The notes beneath the pieces are model-generated. The model was not told where the DNA came from. It worked only from the letters and a program-made list of their open reading frames with translations, and made no database searches. Below, piece by piece: positions 7,970-17,028 of a stretch of 64,000 bases of DNA; the stretch's first letter is position 1, and each line of letters starts with the position of its first letter. Both the position numbers and the translations under genes were made by a program. The DNA is taken from NCBI RefSeq assembly GCF_900115955.1, contig NZ_FOYL01000009.1:124001-188000 (forward strand), given 5' to 3'. The stretch comes from Lentzea waywayandensis (GTDB lineage: Bacteria; Actinomycetota; Actinomycetes; Mycobacteriales; Pseudonocardiaceae).

Positions 7970-8983
7970 TCAGGCAGAGGCCCGCAGGACGAGTTCCGGT
8001 TCGAAGATGACGGATTTCGGCCGTTGTCCCGGTTTTTCCAGGTCCGCGAGCAACAGGTCGGCCATCTGCGCGGCCATCCGCTCCACCGGCTGGCGGATGG
8101 TGGTGAGCTGCGGGCGGCAGGCGAGGGCGGGCGCGCTGTCGTCGAACCCGACCACGGCCACGTCCTCGGGAACGCGAAGGCCGTGCTCGTGCAACACGTC
8201 CACGGCCGCCTGCGCCATCAGGTCGTTCGCGGCGAACACGGCGTCGAGGTCGGGACACTCGACGAGGAGCCGGTGCATCGCGGCCGCGCCGCTCTCGGCC
8301 GTGAAGCCGCCCTCGGCGGTCGGGACGTACGGGAAACCGTGGCGGGCCATGGCGTCGCGGAAGCCGGCGTGCCTGTCCTGGCTCGCCAGCACGTCCATCG
8401 GGCCGGAGATCGCGGTGATGTTGTACCGCCCCGCCGCCACCAGGTGGTCGGCGGCGAGCCTGCCGCCCGCGCGGTGGTCCATGTCGACGTAGCTGACCGG
8501 CATCGGCCTGCCGGGCCGCGCGTAGAGCACCGAGGGGACACCGGCCTCCAGCAGCCGGGCGGGCAACGGGTCGGCGGGGTGCGTGGACACGAGCAGCGCG
8601 CCGTCGGCGCTGCCCTGTCTGAGGAACTCGACGACCTCGGTCCGCGCGTGGTCCGAGTCGGCGAGCATCAGCACCGGATGCACGCTGTGCGAGCGCAGGA
8701 AGTCGACCACGCCGGCCGTCACGCGGCCGAAGAACGGGTCGGTGAACACGTCCGATCCCCCGCCCGCACCGGAGATCACCAGCGCGACCGTGCCGGTGCG
8801 CCGGGTGACGAGAGACCGGGCCACGCGGTTGGGCGTGTACCCGGTCTGCTCGATCGCGTTGCGCACCGTCTCCTGGAGCTCAGGATCGACGTTGCGCGTG
8901 CCGTTGACGACCCGTGACACCGTCGCGCGGGACACGCCCGCGACTCTGGCAACGTCCTCCAACGTGGGTGCGACCTTGCTCAT
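7970..8983 (-). CDS. LacI-family repressor (CebR-like) of the polysaccharide locus
   Basis: A 337-aa LacI/GalR regulator of normal length. The helix-turn-helix is at about 6-27 (TLEDVARVAGVSRATVSRVV), followed by the hinge helix (VARSLVTRRTGTVALVI). The periplasmic-binding-protein-like effector domain carries typical motifs such as FAANDLMAQAA and DVAVVGFDDS. Ligand is probably an oligosaccharide released by the adjacent enzymes. An imperfect copy of the locus operator lies at 9005-9016 just upstream of its start, which suggests autoregulation. It sits between the beta-helix and GH2 genes, transcribed in the same direction. The start at ATG 8983 lacks a strong ribosome site but places the HTH at the normal distance. 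Confidence 0.92.
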   Translation of the reverse strand: MSKVAPTLEDVARVAGVSRATVSRVVNGTRNVDPELQETVRNAIEQTGYTPNRVARSLVTRRTGTVALVISGAGGGSDVFTDPFFGRVTAGVVDFLRSHSVHPVLMLADSDHARTEVVEFLRQGSADGALLVSTHPADPLPARLLEAGVPSVLYARPGRPMPVSYVDMDHRAGGRLAADHLVAAGRYNITAISGPMDVLASQDRHAGFRDAMARHGFPYVPTAEGGFTAESGAAAMHRLLVECPDLDAVFAANDLMAQAAVDVLHEHGLRVPEDVAVVGFDDSAPALACRPQLTTIRQPVERMAAQMADLLLADLEKPGQRPKSVIFEPELVLRASA

Positions 8984-9004
8984 GCACCGGTTGTACCACG
9001 TTCG

Positions 9005-9016
9005 GAGAGCGTTCTC
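9005..9016. promoter_or_regulatory. Imperfect operator GAGAGCGTTCTC upstream of the LacI gene
   Basis: It differs by one base from the perfect palindromes at 4113, 4217 and 7922. It lies between the end of the GH2 gene and the start of the LacI gene, about 20 bases before the LacI start codon, which fits autorepression. Confidence 0.7.
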
Positions 9017-9022
9017 CCAACA

Positions 9023-12000
9023 TCAAGAGGTGACGACCACGTCCTTGATCGCACCTCGCCAGAAGTCGACGTTCTGGCCGTTGTACTTGGCGCGTCCCAC
9101 CGCGAACGCGCCGGTGCTCTCGATGGCCGGTCCCGCCGGTGCCGTGGCGACCAGCGCGCCGTCCACGTAGAGCCGGATCTCGGTGCCCTTCCGCTCGCCC
9201 TTGATCTCGTACCAGCGACCGATCTCCGGCGTGATCTCGTAGCGCGCCCGGTTGCCGCCCGGCGTGCTGAACGCGAACGCGCCCTGGCCGTACTGGAGGT
9301 AGAAGGGGTTCTCGGACTGGCGTCCGTCCTGGCTCACCGCGGAGGCGTAGTTGCCGGGCAGTTCGTCCAGCCGCACCTTCGCGGACACCGTGTAGTCCTT
9401 GGTCGTGTCGACGACCGGGCCGTAGGTCTCCGCCGAGCCGTTGCGGAACTCCAGTGCGCCGTCCTTCCAGGTGGCACCGGTCGGGCTGAGGGTCAGCGAG
9501 TTCTTGCCGGTGGAGTCCTTGGCCGTGGTGCCCTTGGTCTCGTTCAGCTTCCACTCGCCGCTGCCCGCGTAGGAGTACGGCTTGCCCGCGTTCGCCCCGG
9601 CCTCGATCACCCGCCGGTTGATCTCGCGGACCGGACCGGGATCGACCTTGATGCGCTTGCGGTCGTAGGTCCAGAGCCCGTTGAGCTCGCCTTCCAGGTC
9701 GGTGACCTGCGTGTAGACCGACGCGGACATCTCCTGACGGGCCTGGCCGAGGTAGAACGTGCGGGTGTTGTCGACGTACTTCGCCGTCAGCGCCGCCTTG
9801 TCCGGCACACCGCTGTAGATCGCGATCGGCGCACCCGGCCACTGGTGTCCCGGCGTGCGCAGCGTGAAGCCGCCGTGCTCGCCGTCCATCACGACGCGCT
9901 TGCCGTCCGGACGGGCCGGGTCGGTGTTGTTGTAGTCGTGGTGGTCGATGACGTCGCCCTTGCCGCTGTCGCCCTTGGAGGCACAGCAGTTCACGCCGCT
10001 GTGCGCGTTGACGATCCGGCTCGGGTCAGCGGCCTTGACCTGGTCGGTGATCTGCCCGGTGACGGTGCGGTCCCACTCGCCCCAGCCCTCGTTGAACACG
10101 ATCCACGCGTAGATCGACGGGTAGTTGTGCAGTTGCTCCATCAGTTCGCGGCCCTGGCTGAGCCACGCCTGCTGCGCCTGCGGGTTGTTGCCGTCCTCGA
10201 CGGACACGAAGTCCTGCCACACCAGCAGTCCTAGCCGGTCCGCGTGGTAGTACCAGCGGGCGGGTTCGGCCTTGATGTGCTTGCGGACCGCGTTGAAGCC
10301 GAGGTCCTTCTGCGCCTTCAGGTCGAAGATCAGCGCCTCGTCGCTCGGCGCGGTGTTCAGACCGTCCGGGTAGAAGCCCTGGTCCAGCTGCATCAGGTTG
10401 AAGATCGGCTGGCCGTTGAGGGTCAGCTTCGGCGTGCCGCCGACGTTCGCGATCCCCGTGGACCGCATGCCGAAGTAGCTCTTGACCTTGTCCTTGCCGA
10501 GCGTGACATCGAGCTTGTAGAGGTACGGGTCGTCCGGCGTCCACAGGTGCGGGTTCGGCACCGGCAGTGTGAGGGCGGAGTTCGCCGGTCCGGTGACCGT
10601 GCCGACCTGCTTGCCCTTGGCGTCCCTGGCGACCGCCGTGACGGTGGCGTTGCCGGCGGACTTGACGTTGACCGTGAGCGAGCTGGAGGCGAGGTCCGGG
10701 GTCGTCTTGATCTCGTCGATCCCCTTGTCCGCCACCGGTTCCATCCACACGGTCTGCCAGATGCCCGACGACGGCGTGTAGAAGATGCCGCTGGGGTTGG
10801 GCGACTGCTTGCCCTTGGGCTGGTGCGGGCCGGTGGTGTCGGTGACCGCGACGACGATCTCCTGCTCACCGCGCTTGAGGGCGTCGGTGATGTCCGCGCT
10901 GAACGCCGTGTAGCCGCCGGTGTGCTCCGCGACCAGCTTGCCGTTCACCCAGACCTTGGCCTCGTAGTCGACCGCGCCGAAGTTGAGCTTCAGCCGTTGC
11001 CCGGAACCGATCTTCCAGTCGTGCGGCACGGACACCGTCCTGCGGTAGAACATGTGGTCCTCGTGCCGTTCGAGCCCGGAGAGCTGCGACTCGATCGGGT
11101 ACGGCACGACGACCTTCTCGCGCAGCTTCTTCCCGAACACCGGCTGCTCGCCCGCCTTGGCGCCCGCGAACTCCCACGGCCCGTTGAGGTTGACCCACTT
11201 GTCGCGTTCCAGCTGCGGCCTCGGGTACTCCGGCAACGGGTTGCGCGTGTCGACCTTCTCGCCCCACGGCGTCCTGAGCCGTTCGGTGGAGACGTTGCCG
11301 GTCGTGCGGGCGGTCTTCCCGACCTTGTTGCCGTCGACCGCGAGCGCTCCGGCGCCGTCGTAGTAGATGCGGACCCGCTGGCCCTTCAGCACTTCCTCGG
11401 CCAGCCGGACCGTGACGCGGTTGCGGCTGCTGGTGATCACCGAGACCGGCATCGGGGTGGCGTCGACGTCGATGCGCAGGTGGTCCTTGAGGTCGTTCAC
11501 GCCCGTGACGCGGCCACCGAAGTCCGCGGTGAGGGTGCGGCCGTCCTTGGAGACCTCGGCTGTGCGCGGCACGACCTGGAAGTCGGCGGGCGGCGTGAAC
11601 GCGGACTCCGGCACCAGCTGCTTGGCGATGCCCGGGCTCGACCAGCGCAGGAACATGTTGGCGCCGCCGACGTCCTGGAACATCTCCAGCTTGAACGCGT
11701 ACTGGCGCCCGGCGGTGAGCGTCACCGGCGCGCTGGTCTGCTCGCGGTCCCAGTCCCCGACCCAGTGGTCGATCACCGGTTTGTCGTCGATCAGCAGCCG
11801 GAACCCGTTGTCGCCGATTGCGTGGAACGTGTAGTCGCCGGACTGCGGCACCGCGATCTGCCCGGTCCACCGGGCCGTCGTGTGCTCGGTGCGGCCGTTG
11901 AGGAACCCGAAGACGCCGGTCAGGTCACCCTGGTTGATGTCGGCGTCCAGCACGGTGCCACCCAGGGTCGCGAAGTCCCGCGCACCCGGTGCCGACATGC

Positions 12001-12115
12001 TGAAGTACTCGCCCTTCAGGCCGTGCACGGGCTCGGCGGCACTCGCGGACGGCAGTCCGGGCGCTATGCCCAACGCCAGCAGCAGAGCGACGAGTACGGG
12101 GGCGGCTTTCTTCAT
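9023..12115 (-). CDS. Secreted PA14-GH2-LamG glycoside hydrolase
   Basis: A 1030-aa secreted enzyme. The order is signal peptide (1-27), PA14 sugar-binding domain (about 30-170), a short Ig-like segment to about 270, then GH2 sandwich, Ig-like and TIM-barrel domains (about 290-830). A LamG/concanavalin-like domain follows from about 850. The barrel holds IVFNEGWGEWD with probable acid/base E676 and MDGEHGG with probable nucleophile E746, the normal GH2 spacing. The family hydrolyses beta-galactosides, beta-mannosides or beta-glucuronides; I cannot tell which. AGGGGA precedes the ATG. Two different LacI-type palindromes lie side by side upstream (12137-12158), so it may answer to two repressors. 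Confidence 0.88.
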   Translation of the reverse strand: MKKAAPVLVALLLALGIAPGLPSASAAEPVHGLKGEYFSMSAPGARDFATLGGTVLDADINQGDLTGVFGFLNGRTEHTTARWTGQIAVPQSGDYTFHAIGDNGFRLLIDDKPVIDHWVGDWDREQTSAPVTLTAGRQYAFKLEMFQDVGGANMFLRWSSPGIAKQLVPESAFTPPADFQVVPRTAEVSKDGRTLTADFGGRVTGVNDLKDHLRIDVDATPMPVSVITSSRNRVTVRLAEEVLKGQRVRIYYDGAGALAVDGNKVGKTARTTGNVSTERLRTPWGEKVDTRNPLPEYPRPQLERDKWVNLNGPWEFAGAKAGEQPVFGKKLREKVVVPYPIESQLSGLERHEDHMFYRRTVSVPHDWKIGSGQRLKLNFGAVDYEAKVWVNGKLVAEHTGGYTAFSADITDALKRGEQEIVVAVTDTTGPHQPKGKQSPNPSGIFYTPSSGIWQTVWMEPVADKGIDEIKTTPDLASSSLTVNVKSAGNATVTAVARDAKGKQVGTVTGPANSALTLPVPNPHLWTPDDPYLYKLDVTLGKDKVKSYFGMRSTGIANVGGTPKLTLNGQPIFNLMQLDQGFYPDGLNTAPSDEALIFDLKAQKDLGFNAVRKHIKAEPARWYYHADRLGLLVWQDFVSVEDGNNPQAQQAWLSQGRELMEQLHNYPSIYAWIVFNEGWGEWDRTVTGQITDQVKAADPSRIVNAHSGVNCCASKGDSGKGDVIDHHDYNNTDPARPDGKRVVMDGEHGGFTLRTPGHQWPGAPIAIYSGVPDKAALTAKYVDNTRTFYLGQARQEMSASVYTQVTDLEGELNGLWTYDRKRIKVDPGPVREINRRVIEAGANAGKPYSYAGSGEWKLNETKGTTAKDSTGKNSLTLSPTGATWKDGALEFRNGSAETYGPVVDTTKDYTVSAKVRLDELPGNYASAVSQDGRQSENPFYLQYGQGAFAFSTPGGNRARYEITPEIGRWYEIKGERKGTEIRLYVDGALVATAPAGPAIESTGAFAVGRAKYNGQNVDFWRGAIKDVVVTS

Positions 12116-12136
12116 CAGCGAAGATCCCCTTCGTTT

Positions 12137-12150
12137 TTACAACGTTGTAA
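12137..12150. promoter_or_regulatory. Palindromic operator TTACAACGTTGTAA
   Basis: A perfect 14-bp palindrome about 22 bases upstream of the GH2 start codon, with an ACAACGTTGT core typical of a second LacI/GalR operator class. A closely related palindrome lies at 41018-41033 before another GH2 gene. Confidence 0.75.
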
Positions 12151-12158
12151 GAGCGCTC
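12151..12158. promoter_or_regulatory. Short GAGCGCTC operator core
   Basis: GAGCGCTC directly abuts the TTACAACGTTGTAA palindrome. Read leftward it is TGGGAGCGCTC, most of the TGGGAGCGCTCCCA operator known for CebR. It links this gene to the operators at 4113, 4217, 7922 and 9005, though it is shorter than those. Confidence 0.6.
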
Positions 12159-12244
12159 CCATACATCCACGCACACGGTTCTGGCGCGGGGCTACGGCCG
12201 AACGGAGGTATCGGGCATGTCAAACCGGACAAGTTTCCGGGAAG

Positions 12245-12910
12245 TTACGGCCTGGCCCCAGGTCGTTCGGCCTGGCGCCTGAGCTCCCCGGACACCTCGA
12301 CCCCACGGCCGGACCACCGCACGGACCGCAGGTCAGGCACGACGACGGGTGCGGGCGTGTGCAGGGCGGCAACCCCGACGCCCACAACGGCGGCAGGCTC
12401 GGCAGCGAGACCCGCGGCGACCCCGTTGACGCTGTCCTCGAAGACCACGCACTCCCCGATCGGCACGCCGAGCTGGGCCGCCGCGCGGAGATATCCCTCG
12501 GGGCTGGGCTTGCCCTGCGTCACGTCGTCGCTGCTGATGATCACCGACGGCTCCGGCATCCCGGCCGCTCCCAGGCGGGCCGTGAGCAGGGCCCGCGAGG
12601 CGGAGGTGACCACGGCCCACTTGCCCGGCAACGACTCGAGCAGCTCACGGGCTCCGGGAATCGGTTCGGTCGAGCCGGCATCGGCGATCTCGATGGCGTC
12701 GATGCGCCGCACCGCGTGGGCGTGCACGACGGCGGGCACATGCAGCCGGACGGTGTCCGCCGAACGCCGGCCGTGCAGGCCGCGCAGGACCTGGCCGGGA
12801 TCGACGCCGAACTCGTGCGCCCACTGCGTCCACGCGCGTTCGGCGGCGACCGTCGAGTCGACCAGCACCCCGTCCATGTCGAACAGCACACCCCGGCAGG
12901 CCAGGTTCAT
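12245..12910 (-). CDS. HAD-superfamily phosphatase (sugar-phosphatase/beta-phosphoglucomutase-like)
   Basis: A 221-aa cytosolic HAD subclass IA hydrolase. Motif I is LFDMDGVLVDS (nucleophile Asp, second Asp two residues on), motif II the Ser in VVTSAS, motif III Lys in GKPSPEGYL, motif IV FEDSVNG. DMDG with a helical cap is typical of sugar-phosphate phosphatases and beta-phosphoglucomutases. ATG 12910 follows AGGAGA. It overlaps nothing but lies 9 bases from the XdhC stop, so it ends the molybdenum-hydroxylase operon. A phosphatase there could act on nucleotide-like cofactors, though this is inference. Confidence 0.88.
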   Translation of the reverse strand: MNLACRGVLFDMDGVLVDSTVAAERAWTQWAHEFGVDPGQVLRGLHGRRSADTVRLHVPAVVHAHAVRRIDAIEIADAGSTEPIPGARELLESLPGKWAVVTSASRALLTARLGAAGMPEPSVIISSDDVTQGKPSPEGYLRAAAQLGVPIGECVVFEDSVNGVAAGLAAEPAAVVGVGVAALHTPAPVVVPDLRSVRWSGRGVEVSGELRRQAERPGARP

Positions 12911-12918
12911 CGCTCTCC

Positions 12919-13872
12919 TCACCACGCCGGCAACGTCGCCCTGATCGAATCACGGCCGTCGCGCAACCGCCGCCCGGACCGCGCGTTGCCCACCGCCACC
13001 ACCTCCGCGAGGATCGACAGCGCGGTCTCCGCGAGCGACGCGCCTCCTAGATCGAGCCCTGCCGGACCGCACAACCGTTCCAGGCCAGGCACTCCCTCCA
13101 GCCGCCGCAGTCGCTGGGCGTGCGTGGCTCTGCTGCCCAGCGCGGCGACGTGCCCGGCCCCGCTGCTCAGCGCGGCCCGGATCGCCAGGTCGTCGATGCG
13201 CGGATCGTGCGTGAGCGTGACCACGGCGTCTCCCGGCCCGAGCGAGGTGATCCACTCGTCCGGCCACGCGCGGATCACCTCGCAGGACACCGGAAACGCC
13301 CCCGAGCCGACGTGGCCGGGCCGGGGATCGACGATGACCACCTTGTGGTGCAACGACTCCGCCATCGCGGCCACACTCGCGGCGAGGTCGGTGGCGCCGA
13401 CCAGGACGAGCGTGCTCCGGCCCGGCAACTCCTCGACGAACGCCGGACCCTCGCCGAGAGCTGACCCCACCGACCACGCGTACGGCGGGGTCAGCTCGAT
13501 CCGCACCGACAGCGGTCTGTCGTTCGTGACCGCCGAGGTGATCGCGGCACGCACCGGATCGTCCGGCACGTGCGTGAGCAGCACCCGCAGTTCTCCAGCG
13601 CACGCAGGGGTTTCCTCCCACGGCATGAGGTGCGCGCCGGGCGTGACGACAGCGACTCGGGGTGCCTCACCGTCGAGAACGGCACGGGCCGCGTCGAGCA
13701 CCATTCCCTCGACACAGCCGCCGGACACCGACCCGCGCCACGTTCCGTCCGCCGCGATCGCCATGGTGGCGCCGAGCGGGCGCGCACCCGGTCCGTCACG
13801 ATCGACGAGCCGGGCGAGCACCATCGGCGAGTCCCGTTTCTCCAGCACGAACGGCCACACCTCGCGCAGCAC
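12919..13872 (-). CDS. xdhC: XdhC/CoxI-family molybdenum cofactor maturation protein
   Basis: A 317-aa protein of the XdhC family, which binds molybdenum cofactor, promotes its sulfuration and hands it to xanthine-dehydrogenase-type enzymes. The N-terminal XdhC domain shows GSVSGGCVEG at about 50-60. The C-terminal Rossmann-like domain contains VLVGATDLAASVAAMA, then VIVDPRP, and ends with ALGSRATHAQR. The GTG start at 13872 lies two bases after the stop of the large subunit and GAGGG precedes it. Placement directly after the three enzyme subunits is the classic arrangement. Confidence 0.88.
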   Translation of the reverse strand: MLREVWPFVLEKRDSPMVLARLVDRDGPGARPLGATMAIAADGTWRGSVSGGCVEGMVLDAARAVLDGEAPRVAVVTPGAHLMPWEETPACAGELRVLLTHVPDDPVRAAITSAVTNDRPLSVRIELTPPYAWSVGSALGEGPAFVEELPGRSTLVLVGATDLAASVAAMAESLHHKVVIVDPRPGHVGSGAFPVSCEVIRAWPDEWITSLGPGDAVVTLTHDPRIDDLAIRAALSSGAGHVAALGSRATHAQRLRRLEGVPGLERLCGPAGLDLGGASLAETALSILAEVVAVGNARSGRRLRDGRDSIRATLPAW

Positions 13873-13874
13873 GG

Positions 13875-16040
13875 TCAGCCCTCGATCACGCGGTCGAGAG
13901 TGATCGGCAGCCGGCGCTGACGCTTGCCCGTCGCGTGCCACACGGCGTTCGCGACGGCCGCGGCGACCGCCACCGTGCCGATCTCGCCGGGTCCCTTGAG
14001 CCCCAGCGGGTTGTCCGGCTCGTAGTCGGCCACGACATCGGCGTCGATGAACGGCACGTCCGCGTTCGCCGCGAAGTGGTAGCCCGCGAAGTCCGCGTTG
14101 ACCTGCCTGCCCGTCACCTCGTCGCGCACGACCTGCTCGTGCAACGCCATGGACAGGCCCATGATCATGCCGCCGACCAGCTGGCTGCGCACCATCAGCG
14201 GGTTCACCACCCGGCCGACCGCGAACCGCCCGACCAGCCTGCGTACCCGCACCTCGCCGGTGGCGGGATCGACCGCGACCTCGGCGAAGATCGCGCTGTA
14301 CGCGTGCCGTTCGCGTGGCGGCAGGCTGAAGATCTCGTTGGTCGTGTCGGACGTGACCGACACCGGCAACGAGGGCTTGGACTCCAGCTTCGTCAGCAGT
14401 TCCTCGGCCGCCGACGAGATCGCCCAGGACCACGACGTCGTGCCGAGCGAACCGCCCGCGCCCCAGGCCGGCCCCAGAGCGCTGTCGCCGATCCTGAGCC
14501 GGATCCTGGAACGGTCGACCCGCAGCACGTCGGCGGAGATCGCGGTCAACGCCGTGCGGGCGCCGGTGCCGATGTCCATTGCCGCGATCGCGACGGTGAA
14601 CGTGCCGTCGGGCTCCGCGGTGATCGTCGCCGACGACGGGAACGCGGTGGTGAGGAACGAGGTTCCGGCCATCCCAGTACCGATCAGCAGGTGGCCTTCG
14701 CGGCGCTGCCGAGGCCGGTGGTCGCGACCGGCCCAGCCGAACCGGCGCGCACCTTCTTCCACGCACCGCAGGAAGTTGCGGCTGGTGAACGGATGCCCAC
14801 TCACCGGGCCGACCTCGGGCTCGTTGCGGCGGCGCAGGTCGAGGGGGTCGATCCGGAGGCGTTCGGCGAGTTCGTCCATCGCGGACTCCAGCGCGAACGA
14901 GCCGGGCGCGGTACCGGGTGCGCGCAGCGAGTTCGGCGGCAGGATGTGCAGCGGCACCACGTTGATCCGGGTGCGGATGGCGTCAGCGGCGTAGAGGACC
15001 TTGGCGACCTCCACGCAGTTCTCGATGTACTCGGCCTTCACCGAGAGCTCGAACGCGGCCTCGTGCCCGATCGCGCGCAACCGGCCGTCCCGGTCGACGC
15101 CGAGCCGCACCCGTTGCTCGGTCGCGGCCCGCGCGGACGTCGTCAGGAACACCTCTTCCCTGGTCAGAGCCACTCGAACCGGCCGACTGAAGATCATCGC
15201 GGCCATGGTCGCCAGGATCAGCTGGGGCCCGACGCCCGTCTTGCCGCCGAACCCGCCACCGAGTTGCTCGGCCTCGACGCGCACGTCGGTCAGCGGCTTG
15301 TCGAACAGCACCGACAGCACCTGCGCGACGCCGAACGGCGCCTGGTTGGTGTCGTATGCGCGGATCTTGCCGTTCTCCAGCCACACCGTCGCCGCGTGCG
15401 GTTCCATCGCGCAGGCGGACTCCGGCGGCGTGAAGTACCGCTCGTCCACCGTGACGGCGGACTGGGCCAGCTCGGCGTCGAGATCACCCTTGTTCGCGTC
15501 CGGACCGAACGAGGGCAGGGCGGGCCGCAGCAACGGGTGACCGGCCGAGAAACCGATGTCGTGCGGTTGCTCCACATAGGACACCCGAAGCCGTTCGGCC
15601 CCCGCCCGCGCCTGCTCCGGCGTCTCCGCCACGACGAGCGCGACCGGCCAGCCGCCGTGCTCGATCACGTCGTTCTGCAGCAGCAGGAACTGCCCGTCGG
15701 GGCCGAAGAACGGCGAGCCGGCCTGCGGGTTGAGGCGCGGCGCGTTGCGGTGGTCGAGGACGCCGATCACGCCGGGCGACGCGAGGGTCGCGCTCGCGTC
15801 GATCCCGCTGATCAGGCCGCGGGTGATCGTGGACGTCACCAGGGCGCCGTGGGCCATGCCCTCGACCGGGATGTCGGCGGTGTAGCGGGCACGGCCGCGG
15901 AGCTTGTCCTTGCCCTCGATCCTGGTCCACGACGAGCCGATCGCCTCCGACGGCGCGGCTTCCGCGGTCCCGGCGATCGGAGCGGACACCGCGGCGGCGC
16001 CGAGGCCCATGCCCTTGAGCACCTGTCGGCGCGTTGTCAT
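13875..16040 (-). CDS. Molybdopterin-binding large subunit of a xanthine dehydrogenase-family enzyme (PaoC/YagR-like)
   Basis: A 721-aa catalytic subunit of a molybdenum hydroxylase. The ferredoxin-like hammerhead domain occupies about 40-140 and the cofactor-binding domains the rest. EQLGGGFGGK matches the conserved Gly-rich cofactor loop, and KGPGEIG near the C-terminus supplies the catalytic Glu (E686). The N-terminus has a Tat-like TTRRQVLKGMGLGAA segment ending in an Ala-rich stretch, so the complex may be exported, as is E. coli PaoABC. The partners are the FAD gene 4 bases upstream and the iron-sulfur gene. Aromatic aldehydes are the substrates of PaoABC; here the substrate is not known. 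Confidence 0.9.
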   Translation of the reverse strand: MTTRRQVLKGMGLGAAAVSAPIAGTAEAAPSEAIGSSWTRIEGKDKLRGRARYTADIPVEGMAHGALVTSTITRGLISGIDASATLASPGVIGVLDHRNAPRLNPQAGSPFFGPDGQFLLLQNDVIEHGGWPVALVVAETPEQARAGAERLRVSYVEQPHDIGFSAGHPLLRPALPSFGPDANKGDLDAELAQSAVTVDERYFTPPESACAMEPHAATVWLENGKIRAYDTNQAPFGVAQVLSVLFDKPLTDVRVEAEQLGGGFGGKTGVGPQLILATMAAMIFSRPVRVALTREEVFLTTSARAATEQRVRLGVDRDGRLRAIGHEAAFELSVKAEYIENCVEVAKVLYAADAIRTRINVVPLHILPPNSLRAPGTAPGSFALESAMDELAERLRIDPLDLRRRNEPEVGPVSGHPFTSRNFLRCVEEGARRFGWAGRDHRPRQRREGHLLIGTGMAGTSFLTTAFPSSATITAEPDGTFTVAIAAMDIGTGARTALTAISADVLRVDRSRIRLRIGDSALGPAWGAGGSLGTTSWSWAISSAAEELLTKLESKPSLPVSVTSDTTNEIFSLPPRERHAYSAIFAEVAVDPATGEVRVRRLVGRFAVGRVVNPLMVRSQLVGGMIMGLSMALHEQVVRDEVTGRQVNADFAGYHFAANADVPFIDADVVADYEPDNPLGLKGPGEIGTVAVAAAVANAVWHATGKRQRRLPITLDRVIEG

Positions 16041-16044
16041 CGTG

Positions 16045-17028
16045 TCACTCCTGTCGGGTCAGGTCGGTCAGCACGGCCTGGACGAGGTTGCGCGCGAGCG
16101 GCACCTTGTAGCCGTTGTGCGGCAACGGGGTCGCGGCGGCCAGCTCGGCTTCGGCGGCGGCGCGGAACCTCTCGGGCGTGGCCGGGCCGCCGAGCAGCCG
16201 TTCCTCGGCGATCCTCGCCCGCCACGGGTGCGAGGCGACGCCGCCGAGCGCGATGCGGACCTCGCGCACCTTGCCCAGCCGGACGGTCAGATCGGCCGCC
16301 ACCGACACGTTCGCGAAGGCGTAGGACGCGCGCTCACGGACCTTGCGATACCGCGACCGGCGACCTTCCGCCCTGCGCGGCAACGTGACCGAGGTGATCA
16401 ACGCTCCGGTGGGCAACGTGGTCTCGACGTTCGGGGTGTCCCCCACCGGCCGGAAGAAGCGTGCGATCGGAATCTCGCCTTTGCCGGTCAGCGTCTCGTA
16501 CCGCACGACCGCGTCGAACAGCATCATCGCGACGGCCATGTCCGACGGGTTCGTCGCGACGCAACTCGGTGACGTGCCGAGAATCGCGTGGTTGTGGTGC
16601 TCGCCCTCGACAGCAGCGCATCCGCTGCCCGGCACGCGCTTGTTGCACGCGGAGGCCAGGTCGGCGAAGTAGGCACATCTCGTGCGCTGCAGAAGGTTTC
16701 CCGCCGTCGTCGCCATGTTGCGCAGCTGCCCGGACGCACCGGCCAGCACCGCCTGGGACAGCGCCGGATAGCGGCGGCGGATCTCCGGATGCGCGGCCGT
16801 CTCGCTGTTGGTCGTCGTCGCGCCGATGACCAGGTCACCGTTGCGGGCCTCGCTGATGCCGTTGAGCGGCAACGCACGCACGTCGATCAGCCGGGCAGGT
16901 GTCTCGACACCGCGCTTCATCAGGTCGACGAGATTCGTGCCGCCGGCGAGGAACTTCGTGTTGTTCTCCGCGACCGACTCCAGCGCGTCGTGGACGGCGG
17001 TCGCGCGCTGGTAGGCGAACTCCTTCAT
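16045..17028 (-). CDS. FAD-binding subunit with [4Fe-4S] insertion (PaoB/YagS-like)
   Basis: A 327-aa medium subunit of the molybdenum hydroxylase. The FAD domain shows FLAGGTNLVDLMKRG near 27-41 and NMATTAGNLLQRT around 109-121. Downstream, CAYFADLASACNKRVPGSGC gives the extra cysteines that hold a [4Fe-4S] cluster in PaoB-type subunits and are absent from ordinary xanthine dehydrogenases. The CO-dehydrogenase flavoprotein C-terminal domain follows from about 215. Start ATG 17028 overlaps the iron-sulfur gene's stop as ATGA, so the pair is translationally coupled. Confidence 0.9.
   Translation of the reverse strand: MKEFAYQRATAVHDALESVAENNTKFLAGGTNLVDLMKRGVETPARLIDVRALPLNGISEARNGDLVIGATTTNSETAAHPEIRRRYPALSQAVLAGASGQLRNMATTAGNLLQRTRCAYFADLASACNKRVPGSGCAAVEGEHHNHAILGTSPSCVATNPSDMAVAMMLFDAVVRYETLTGKGEIPIARFFRPVGDTPNVETTLPTGALITSVTLPRRAEGRRSRYRKVRERASYAFANVSVAADLTVRLGKVREVRIALGGVASHPWRARIAEERLLGGPATPERFRAAAEAELAAATPLPHNGYKVPLARNLVQAVLTDLTRQE

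Noticed and set aside
10244..13903. Very long plus-strand open frame (over 1200 codons) opposite the GH2, HAD and XdhC genes
   Set aside because: It is antisense to clearly homologous genes and has the Arg/Val/His/Asp-rich composition produced by reading GC-rich coding DNA in reverse. No domain is recognisable.
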